Source: CAWBOY01 sp963790585
GTDB taxonomy: Bacteria > Planctomycetota > Planctomycetia > Gemmatales > Gemmataceae
Assembly: GCA_963790585.1 (NCBI GenBank)
Contig: CAWBOY010000008.1
Location: 434,001 to 498,000 of the forward strand
Length of the DNA: 64,000 nucleotides
Reading direction: 5' to 3'
The position numbers and the translations under genes were made by a program. Of this stretch, positions 57,217-64,000 are shown piece after piece. Numbering within the stretch: the first letter of the stretch is position 1; the number at the start of each line of letters is the position of its first letter. Under the pieces are notes generated by a model. It saw nothing but the letters and a program-made list of their open reading frames with translations. It ran no database searches and was not told the DNA's origin.

Positions 57217-58725
57217 TCATTCGCGCCGCAGCGCTGGGATCAACGGCGCTCGCACCGTCGATCGTATTGCCAGGATCACGGACAAGAACCCGACGATGAG
57301 GACCACACCAAGCAAGCCGAGCAGTCGGCTCCAGGCCACTATGCGCGCCTCGGGCGTCACCAGGATTGCCAACGAAGCCGACAGCGTGCCCGTGGCTATT
57401 CCCAACAGTAATAGCCAGGCGTTCTCGATGAGGACAAGCCAGTTCAGCGTCGAGCGCCGATAGCCAAGCGCTCGCAAGAGCGCCAGCTCGGCCCGGCGTT
57501 CCCAGACGCTACGGAGCAAGACGATTGCTAGGCCCAGGGTGCCGAGAATTAAGCCGAGGCCGCCGAGGGCCTGGAATGTGGTCAAATAGGTGTTCTCGAC
57601 CGCCTGATATTGCGCCAAGCGATCTACGGTGCGCGTGACCTCGAAGCCCTGATCGGCCAGGGCGGTCTGGAGTAGATTCTTCACTTCGGTCTCGGTTCCC
57701 GGGGCGGTGCGAATGAGGAACATGCGATAGCCAGCGCTGTCGGGATAGAGACCGAGGAAATCGTCTTCCGCGAGCAGCAGACTGCTTTGAAAGACGCTGT
57801 CTTCGAGGAGACCGATGATTTGGAGCTTGGCCGCTCCGTCGGGGACGCGACGTTCGGAAGGTATGTCAACCGTGTCGCCAAGACCTTTGTGCAGCATCCA
57901 GACGACGGTGTTATTCTCTCCCACACAGGGAAACGTATTGTCGATGACCTGTGCTTTGCTGCCATGAGCCGTGGCCAATGTCGTCCAAGGGTTGCCTTCG
58001 CGTTTCGCGGCGAAATGGAAGCCGCCGCGCGCGAGCAACGCCTGCGGAAGTCCGAGCAACTGAGGCCGTGTCGGTTGATAAAGATTCAGACAGCTGGCAT
58101 CATCGCCGGCGTTTATTCGGATCGGAAATATCTCTAGCTGCTTGAGCAACTCTTCTGCTTCTTGGCGGCGTTTGTTGACCATTGGCTGCGGATTTGGTGC
58201 GTCCTTGATTTCGCCGCGCAGCCGTTCCTCCATCTTGTCGAGTAGCTGCTTGCGGCCATCGTCCGTGTCTAGTCTCAGATCGAGAGGCAAATCGGATTCG
58301 CCGAGGAGATTGAAGCCGCCGGAACCAGAGTCTTTGTTCATCACATCGAAATCGACGTGCCGGCGAAATGCCTCGACGGCGATCAACAAAAACGCAGACG
58401 ATGCCAGCAGGCCGATGGTCAACAGACTGCGCGTGGGGTAGCGCGAGGCGTTGCGTATGCCAAGGCGAATCAAAGCCAGCGATCCGCTTTCAACCGGTTG
58501 CCGGCTACCCGACCGCATCCAGGCTGAGATGCCGGCGATCATCGCGGTGAGCAGCAACATGCCGCTGCCAAAGAATGTACCGGCTTTCGCCTCATGATCG
58601 GTCATAGAAGGCGCGGCGATTAACAGTGCGACAGCGCCGATGATGCTGATAATCGCGATCCACATACTCCATCGAATTCGGCCCGATGCGTCAAGGTCCG
58701 CGCTCTGCGTCTGTCCCGCAAGCAA
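57217..58725 (-). CDS. ABC exporter permease, C-terminal part (same gene as 58620-60857)
   Basis: This frame holds the second half of a MacB/LolCDE-like permease: a hydrophobic segment (RWSMWIAIISIIGAVALLIA), a large extracytoplasmic domain, and a C-terminal FtsX block of three helices (LTTFQALGGLGLILGTLGLA and further helices ending at 57217). It joins the N-terminal part after a one-base shift near 58735, where ARVLLAGQTQSADLD continues the protein. Alone it would lack the first two membrane helices, so this split is most likely an indel in the sequence. Confidence 0.8.
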   Translation of the reverse strand: MLAGQTQSADLDASGRIRWSMWIAIISIIGAVALLIAAPSMTDHEAKAGTFFGSGMLLLTAMIAGISAWMRSGSRQPVESGSLALIRLGIRNASRYPTRSLLTIGLLASSAFLLIAVEAFRRHVDFDVMNKDSGSGGFNLLGESDLPLDLRLDTDDGRKQLLDKMEERLRGEIKDAPNPQPMVNKRRQEAEELLKQLEIFPIRINAGDDASCLNLYQPTRPQLLGLPQALLARGGFHFAAKREGNPWTTLATAHGSKAQVIDNTFPCVGENNTVVWMLHKGLGDTVDIPSERRVPDGAAKLQIIGLLEDSVFQSSLLLAEDDFLGLYPDSAGYRMFLIRTAPGTETEVKNLLQTALADQGFEVTRTVDRLAQYQAVENTYLTTFQALGGLGLILGTLGLAIVLLRSVWERRAELALLRALGYRRSTLNWLVLIENAWLLLLGIATGTLSASLAILVTPEARIVAWSRLLGLLGVVLIVGFLSVILAIRSTVRAPLIPALRRE

Positions 58726-60857
58726 GACACGCGCTGGCTGTCGCGCAAATTGCGCGACGCCAGGGCGATCGTGAGCCAGGTCACGAGCAACGACGAGCCG
58801 ACGCCGATGAGAAAACTCATCGGCCTATAGTGCGGATGTAGAAAAGACTGCAAAACACCGCCGGGCCAAAGTAGGGCGAGCAGTTGGAGCAACAGCCGGG
58901 TGTAACCAAGCGCCAGAAAGATGCCTACCGCGGCCCCGACGAGCCCCAGCACAGCCCCCTCCGCAAGAAGCAAGCGAAAGATCGTGGAAGGGCGATAGCC
59001 GCTGGCCAGGAGCAGGCCAATCTCTGCAGCACGGCGATCGAGATTTAGCCGAACGAGCAAGCCGACGAGCAGGAGTGCCGCGACAATGAGGAAGCAACTG
59101 AAGCCAAGAAAGAGCGGGCCGAAATCGGTGCCGCCGACACTGGCGGCGAGCGCCTGTCGTTTGATCGGCTGAAACGTCAGCCCGGAGCGATCTTGGTGGA
59201 GGCGGTCCCGCAATTCCTTGCGAAACGCGGCTTCGGCGTCTGCGAGCGACCCACCCCCTTCGGGGGCAAGACGGATCGACGTGAGATTCCCAAAGCGGCT
59301 GCGCCAAAGGCTCTGACCGCGTTCGAGCGTGATATAGGCTTTCGGCGTCGTGCGATAGGATTCCCAATAAAGCTCGTTGATGTCGTCCGGTTTGATGAGT
59401 TTGCGGATACTTTTATTGTCAAAGGGTGGCGGCGCTTCCCAGCCCGAGGCGCTCACTTTGTCCGTTAAACCTGGCAGCTCGGGAGTCAGGCCGGGATCGA
59501 GGGCGGCGCCGGTCAGGGGAACACGGCCGGCTAAAGTAAACTCGGCCGTCTTCTCGACGAAGGCGCCGTTGTGCGACTCCGGTTCAAAATAAGTCAGCGT
59601 CAGCTTTGTTCCCGGCTTCGCGTCCTTTAGCGGCGAGTCGGGCCAGCCGGCGAGCAGGATTTGATCGCTATGCAGCTCGGCAGCACCGGCTGGCAAAAAT
59701 CGACCCAGCGGCGGCGGCAGCGACGGATCGAGCGCTACGACGACGGAATAAGGGATCGCGGCCTTGCCATCGGAAATCGTCTTGGCCATATACGCCAAGG
59801 TCGGCGCGGCCCGCAGATTGGCAGCTTTGGCCGCCTCGAGAGCCGCTTGGGCCACGCCCGGCGTCAGAATCAACTGCCGGCTTTCGAGGCTCAGGTAGGG
59901 GTGCTGTTTCTCGTAATAATCAAGGATTTTTTGATAGGGAATATCTTCGAAGTCATTGATCGACGCCGCCCCAAGGGCAGTCGCGGCGACGGCTCCGGCC
60001 AAACGCGGGATGCGGCGCGTGCCGCGTTTCTCGTACCATTCACGGCCGCTCAGCTTCTTGTCGTCATTGCGGTCGAGTTGGGCGAACAGGGCATCGGCCC
60101 GGCTTTTCGGGCTTTGGAGGACCAGGCCCCAATCATCAAGGTCGAGCCGTGCCGCGAATTTCTCGTCGAAGTCGGACGAAACATCGGCCGCGAACAAGGC
60201 GTTGACGCGACCCGGCTGTTGCAGCTCGCCCTGGAGGAAGTGCAAGGGAACAAAAGCGTTGCGGGCCGCCTCGGTGGCGGCCTGAAGGCCGAAGCTCGAG
60301 CCGAACTCGGCATCGTTCAGGATCGCGCGCACCGTCACTTTGAATTGACCAAGCGCATCGGCGTCGCGCTTGCCCAGGAGCGCCTTGCGCGGCACAGCGC
60401 CCGGCTTGGTCATCTGCAACGAGATGCTCTGACCGACCGTTGCACCGAGCGCGTCGGCCAGCGTTCGGTTGAGGACGACTTCCGCTGTGGTGCCATTCCA
60501 AAAGGAATTGGATGAACCGGGCCAAAATCGGCTCTCGACGCCCATGATGGTGACGCTACGCGCCGTGCGATCGCCCGTTGCGTCGGTCGCCGTGCCGCGT
60601 AGGAGAAATGCGGGCGCGACACGTCCAGCCGGAAGATCATTGGCGAGGGATTCACGAATGAATTGGCCGGAAATGAGAGCCTGATCGACCCAACCGAGAC
60701 GCTTCAGGGCCAGGTCGCGGAGGCTGCCGCGCAGCGAATCGCCGACGAAGAGCGCGCCGGTCAAAACAGCCGTGCCGACCGCGACGCCGAGCAAAACGGC
60801 CAGGTTGCCGCGTCCATGATAAAGCAGGCTACGCAGCAGCAGGCGGGTCAGCGTCAT
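58620..60857 (-). CDS. ABC exporter permease, N-terminal part, with EF-hand (frameshifted)
   Basis: This is the first 700 residues of a MacB-like permease that would couple to the ATPase at 60854-61587. The first membrane helix (NLAVLLGVAVGTAVLTGALF) is followed by a periplasmic domain of about 500 residues, then FtsX-like helices (GPLFLGFSCFLIVAALLLVG). Within the periplasmic part, residues 262-273 form an EF-hand calcium loop (LDRNDDKKLSGREWYEKRG). True coding ends near 58736; beyond that this frame is out of register. The start ATG at 60857 overlaps the stop of the ATPase gene (ATGA). It likely exports or extracts a lipid or lipoprotein substrate, as LolCDE/MacB systems do. Confidence 0.83.
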   Translation of the reverse strand: MTLTRLLLRSLLYHGRGNLAVLLGVAVGTAVLTGALFVGDSLRGSLRDLALKRLGWVDQALISGQFIRESLANDLPAGRVAPAFLLRGTATDATGDRTARSVTIMGVESRFWPGSSNSFWNGTTAEVVLNRTLADALGATVGQSISLQMTKPGAVPRKALLGKRDADALGQFKVTVRAILNDAEFGSSFGLQAATEAARNAFVPLHFLQGELQQPGRVNALFAADVSSDFDEKFAARLDLDDWGLVLQSPKSRADALFAQLDRNDDKKLSGREWYEKRGTRRIPRLAGAVAATALGAASINDFEDIPYQKILDYYEKQHPYLSLESRQLILTPGVAQAALEAAKAANLRAAPTLAYMAKTISDGKAAIPYSVVVALDPSLPPPLGRFLPAGAAELHSDQILLAGWPDSPLKDAKPGTKLTLTYFEPESHNGAFVEKTAEFTLAGRVPLTGAALDPGLTPELPGLTDKVSASGWEAPPPFDNKSIRKLIKPDDINELYWESYRTTPKAYITLERGQSLWRSRFGNLTSIRLAPEGGGSLADAEAAFRKELRDRLHQDRSGLTFQPIKRQALAASVGGTDFGPLFLGFSCFLIVAALLLVGLLVRLNLDRRAAEIGLLLASGYRPSTIFRLLLAEGAVLGLVGAAVGIFLALGYTRLLLQLLALLWPGGVLQSFLHPHYRPMSFLIGVGSSLLVTWLTIALASRNLRDSQRVSCLRDRRRARTLTHRAEFDGVCGSRLSASSALSHC

Positions 60858-61587
60858 AGCGTAATCCCTGATTCGGGCGGTAGCTTCACCGTGTCCGGCT
60901 CGCTGGCTGCCGTCTCGACCTTGCCGCTGAGTGTGCCGTTTTCCATGCGGACCGCTTGCGGGAAAGTCGTGGCCAGTTCCGGGCTATGGGTGACGACGAC
61001 AAGGATCGTATTCTGCTCGCGGTTCAGCTCGAGCAAGAGTTCGCCGATTTTCTCGGCGTTGGCGCGATCGAGGTTGCCCGTCGGCTCGTCGGCGAGAACA
61101 AGGAGTGGCCGTTGAATGAGCGCGCGGGCGACGGCCTGCGCTGGCGTTCGCCGCCGGAGAGCTCCGCCGGGCGATGTTCGAGCCGATGCGACAGCCCGAC
61201 GCGGTCGAGCAGCTTGAGCGCCCACGCTTTGACTTGGTCGCGCGGTGCGCCGCTGACGAGCGTGGGAATCAGGACGTTTTCGAGGACGGTGCATTGCGGC
61301 AAGAGGTGATGGTCTTGGAAAATAAAGCCGATAAAGCGATTCCGAAAATCGGCTAAAGCCTCGTCCGCTTGCGCGAATGGGTCGCGGTCATCAAGGCGGA
61401 CGGTGCCGGTCGTCGGTGGTTCGAGAGTGCCAAGAATGTTGAGCAGCGTACTCTTGCCGGAGCCGGACGGTCCCATGATGGCGAGGGCCTGGCCGAGCTG
61501 GAGCTGCAAATTGACGCCGCGCAAGACCGTCAACGGCCCCGAGCGCGTCGGATAATCCTTGCCCACGTTCTGGACGACGAGCGACAT
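60854..61587 (-). CDS. ABC exporter ATPase, LolD/MacB-like (frameshifted)
   Basis: The cytoplasmic ATPase starts at ATG 61587 (MSLVVQNVGKDYPTRSG). It has Walker A MGPSGSGKSTLLN, Q-loop IFQDHHLLPQ, signature LSGGERQR, Walker B LLVLADEPTGNLD and the switch His in LVVVTHSPE. A missing C near 61140 shifts the frame right after the signature motif (QRQAVARAL continues in the next frame); the corrected protein has about 244 residues. Its stop overlaps the permease ATG. An ATG at 61629 would add 14 residues. Confidence 0.87.
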
Positions 61588-61643
61588 CGAGGTTTGTCTA
61601 TCCCCTGAGGAAAGTGAGTGAGCGGGCATTCATGGACCGCGAG

Positions 61644-61729
61644 TGCTGGAGGCGGGACTTGAACCCGCACGCCCCTTGCGGGACTTCGGATTTTAAGTCC
61701 GATGCGTCTGCCGATTCCGCCACTCCAGC
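61644..61729 (-). tRNA. tRNA-Leu (UAA anticodon)
   Basis: The 86-nt cloverleaf has acceptor gctggag / ctccagc with discriminator A, an anticodon loop cttaaaa in tcgga-cttaaaa-tccga that gives UAA, a long variable arm (agtcccgcaaggggcgt) as in type II leucine tRNAs, and a T-arm gcggg-ttcaagt-cccgc. The CCA end is not encoded. It lies between the ABC ATPase and rplU genes. Confidence 0.95.
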
Positions 61730-61976
61730 ATCGTAGGTAACTGTATCGGGCCTGTCGCGGCTGGGCAACCGATTTTGGGGACCGGGCGTGCCTTATAGCC
61801 GCATTCGCCAGAATGCGGCGGCCACTCCAGTGCTGCTCGCTAACCGCACCAGCCCCAAGCGCATGAAACCGGCCGCTTGCCGATCCCGGGAGACCCCTAG
61901 TCAGGCTAAGGGCCTTCTGCTACAGTGATTGCTTGCTAATTACTCACCCACAAGCGACGAATGGTTGATACTTACC

Positions 61977-62353
61977 ATGTACGCAGTATTTGAAGACGGC
62001 TCGCGGCAATATAAGGTCAGCGAAGGCGACGTTGTAACGGTTGATTACCGTGAAGCGGAAGTGGCGCTCGCGTCGAGTTCGCGCGCGTCCTTCTCTACGC
62101 CAACGGCGGCGATACGCAGGTCGGGCAACCGCTGGTCGTCGGCAGTCGCATCGTCGGCGATGTTGTCGATCATCCGTCGGTCAAGACCTATATCCAGAAG
62201 TTCCGCCGCCGCAAGAACTACCGCCGCTTTACCGGCCATCGGCAACCCTTCATCGCTGTCAAAGTCAAGCATATCCTGCTTGCGGGGCAAGACATACCCG
62301 CTCCGGCTCCGAAGAAGGAAGAAACGCCAGCCCCCGCCACAACGCCCTCCTGA
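61977..62353 (+). CDS. rplU: 50S ribosomal protein L21 (frameshifted)
   Basis: The start MYAVFEDGSRQYKVSEGDVV is a typical L21 N-terminus. After YREAEV a G is missing (gtggcgctcgc where gtgggcgctcgc is expected), and the rest (RVEFARVLLYANGGDTQVGQ, VKTYIQKFRRRKNYRRFTGH) continues in the next frame to 62353. L21 is essential for ribosome assembly, so the indel must be an assembly or sequencing error, and the true protein has about 125 residues. L27 (rpmA), the usual partner gene, does not follow in this window. Confidence 0.9.
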
Positions 62354-62431
62354 TTGGCTAAGTACAAATCCTCAAAAGAAGGGGAACACTCACCATACCC
62401 CAAGCGCAAGTGCGGGGTTCGGAGTCAAAGA

Positions 62432-62533
62432 ACTAAATTTACGGGTGGCACAGACATTCCTGTCTGTGCGGGAACCGACGAATGTGCCTTTTGCTGCACA
62501 GACAGGAATGTCTGTGCCACCCGTAAATTTAGT
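62432..62533. repeat. Perfect 38-bp inverted repeat with self-palindromic arms
   Basis: The left arm (62432-62469) begins actaaatttacgggtggcac and contains its own hairpin (cacagaca-ttcc-tgtctgtg). The right arm (62496-62533) is its exact complement. It lies between rplU and the PQQ-propeller gene. The whole unit can fold as one long stem or as two short hairpins. Confidence 0.92.
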
Positions 62534-62675
62534 CTGGGCGGAGCACTAGTGAGCGACGCAGTTTGCGAGCCGAGAGCGTAAATAATACGTTTCCGGCTCG
62601 CTTTTTCGTTGGTTTTCTTATTTATTAGCCCCGACGTCTTGGACTCGATTCATCGGAACGTAAAGGAGAGAGACC

Positions 62676-63917
62676 ATGCGCCATGCGTTGGTGATTGCTG
62701 CCGCGCTGATGCTGGCCGGCAGCGGCCGTGCCGAGGATTGGCCCGAGTTTCGCGGCCCAACGGGGCAAGGGCATGTCACGGGCTCGCTGCCGACCGAGTG
62801 GGGGCCGGACAAAAATATCACCTGGAAACAAGAGATTCCAGGCGCTGGCTGGTCGTCGCCCGTCGTCGTGGCTGGTCGCGTCTATCTGACGACGGCCGTG
62901 GGCGGCAAGGATGCTGCCACAAAAGACCTCTCTTTACGAGTCCTTTGCCTCGACGCCAAGGACGGCAAGATACTCTGGAACGTCGAAGCCATTCATCAGC
63001 CGGGCGCCAACGTCTCCTCCATCCACTTCAAGAATCGAAACGCCAGCCCGACGCCGATCGTCGACGGCAAGCGTCTCTACGTTCATTTCGGTCATCTGGG
63101 AACGGCCTGTCTCGATCTGGACGGCAAGCTCATCTGGGCGAATACCGAACTCCACTATCAGCCACAACATGGCAACGGCGGCTCGCCGATTCTCGTGGAT
63201 GATCTCATTGTCTTCAGCGTTGATGGCAATGACATGCAGTGCGTGGTGGCGCTCGACCGAGCCACCGGCAAAGTGCGCTGGAAGACCGACCGTCAATCGA
63301 AAGCGCCGAAGAAGTTCTCCTTTCACACACCCCTCTTGATCGAGGTCGGCGGCCGACGCGAGATCATCAGCTCGGGCAGCAACGTCGTGGCGGCCTATGA
63401 TCCCAAGACCGGTGCTGAGATCTGGCGCTTCCGCTACACGGGTTACTCGGTTATTCCGCGGCCCGTTTATGGCCACGGCCTGTTGTTCCTCTCGACGAGC
63501 TACGACAACGCCAGTCTCTTGGCGATCCGGGCTGACGGCAACGGAGACATCACCGATACGAATCTCGCCTGGACTCTCACCAAAAATGCGCCGCACACCC
63601 CGTCGCCGCTCCTCGACGGCGATAACCTCTTTATTGTCTCCGATATTGGTTTCGCCTCGTGCCTGGACGCCAAGACCGGCAAGGTCCATTGGACCAATCG
63701 CCTCAAAGGTGGCTTCTCGGCCTCGCCGATCTTGGCTGACGGCAAGGTCTACTTCCAAAACGAGGACGGAACCGGGTTCGTTGTCGAGGCGAGTACGAAA
63801 TACAAATTGCTGGCGGTGAATGAGATGAATGAGCGTACCCTGGCGTCCTACGCGGCGGCCGACGGGGCGATCTTCCTGCGGACCGCGGAGCGGTTGTATC
63901 GGATCGATAAAAAGTAA
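62676..63917 (+). CDS. Exported PQQ-like beta-propeller protein (BamB-like)
   Basis: This 413-residue protein has a signal peptide (MRHALVIAAALMLAGSGRA) and repeated beta-propeller blades (DWPEFRGPTGQGHV; CLDAKDGKILWNVEAIHQPG; ALDRATGKVRWKTDRQSKAP; YDPKTGAEIWRFRYTGYSV), each built around an xxTGKxxW-type turn. The fold matches BamB and quinoprotein-like propellers, common in Gemmata-like planctomycetes. No PQQ-binding residues or enzyme partner can be identified, so a binding or scaffold role is as likely as redox catalysis. Confidence 0.88.
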   Translation: MRHALVIAAALMLAGSGRAEDWPEFRGPTGQGHVTGSLPTEWGPDKNITWKQEIPGAGWSSPVVVAGRVYLTTAVGGKDAATKDLSLRVLCLDAKDGKILWNVEAIHQPGANVSSIHFKNRNASPTPIVDGKRLYVHFGHLGTACLDLDGKLIWANTELHYQPQHGNGGSPILVDDLIVFSVDGNDMQCVVALDRATGKVRWKTDRQSKAPKKFSFHTPLLIEVGGRREIISSGSNVVAAYDPKTGAEIWRFRYTGYSVIPRPVYGHGLLFLSTSYDNASLLAIRADGNGDITDTNLAWTLTKNAPHTPSPLLDGDNLFIVSDIGFASCLDAKTGKVHWTNRLKGGFSASPILADGKVYFQNEDGTGFVVEASTKYKLLAVNEMNERTLASYAAADGAIFLRTAERLYRIDKK

Positions 63918-63935
63918 CGGCGACCAACCGAGCCT

Positions 63936-64000
63936 GAAGCGTAAGCGAAGGGCATTTGCATTTTGCATTTATAAATACAAATGCGCTTCGCTTACGCTTC
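63936..64000. repeat. Palindrome at the window end (gaagcgtaagcgaag type)
   Basis: The arms gaagcgtaagcgaagg-gcatttg and caaatgc-gcttcgcttacgcttc pair around cattttgcatttataaata. The element lies 18 bases after the stop of the PQQ-propeller gene and reaches the window edge, so its full extent cannot be seen. It may serve as a terminator for that gene. Confidence 0.75.

Noticed and set aside
62934..63968. 344-residue minus-strand frame opposite the PQQ-propeller gene
   Set aside because: Antisense shadow of a well-supported coding gene with signal peptide and repeats.

Overview
The window most likely comes from a planctomycete chromosome, probably Gemmataceae-like. The evidence is a 16S rRNA gene that stands alone with its own terminator, with no 23S gene or spacer tRNAs after it. 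There is also a protein of the planctomycete family carrying the FACACCR motif, an exported giant repeat protein with a planctomycete-type N-terminus (LESRLAP), several MJ0042-like zinc-ribbon membrane proteins, an EF-hand inside an ABC permease, a BamB-like PQQ propeller protein and a xylose-isomerase-like sugar isomerase. Taxonomy is inferred from gene content and rRNA features; no database search was possible.

Layout. 1-15.4 kb is mixed housekeeping and accessory genes: a DEAD-box helicase (cut by the window edge), a zinc-ribbon protein, an IS5-type element with a TTA target duplication, a beta-lactamase-like serine hydrolase, a Uma2-type nuclease, two sugar isomerase-like genes, a receiver-like protein without its phospho-acceptor Asp, an M20 amidohydrolase, an SMR exporter, a MetX-like hydrolase and a UPF1-like helicase. 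15.5-21.6 kb holds the giant repeat protein and an ISKra4-like element with a probable programmed -1 frameshift, next to a Uma2 fragment. 21.7-23.4 kb is a gamma-glutamyltransferase. 23.7-49.9 kb is a large polysaccharide (capsule, O-antigen or EPS) locus: about nine GT4 genes, four GT2 genes, three DxD-type glycosyltransferases, an FkbM methyltransferase, two acyltransferase-3 membrane proteins, a Wzy-like polymerase and a GDP-L-fucose synthase-like enzyme. Most lie on the minus strand with ATGA/GTGA-type stop-start overlaps, and the run is broken by a decayed IS4-family element. 50.3-51.8 kb is the orphan 16S rRNA. 52-64 kb is housekeeping: SppA, a DksA/TraR zinc finger, an HtrA protease, a 35-residue membrane protein, a DMT-like membrane protein, a MacB/LolCDE-like ABC exporter, tRNA-Leu(UAA), ribosomal protein L21 and a PQQ propeller protein.

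Two patterns run through the window. First, at least eleven otherwise well-conserved genes carry single-base frameshifts, including the essential rplU. This looks more like residual indel errors in the assembly than mass pseudogenisation. Second, the intergenic gaps carry several families of inverted repeats. In some families the long arms are themselves palindromic, so they can fold as one long hairpin or as two short ones. Several recur within the window, and one shares its core with the left end of the IS5-type element.

I found no CRISPR array, prophage or recognisable defence island. The polysaccharide locus and the nested-palindrome repeats are the most unusual content.
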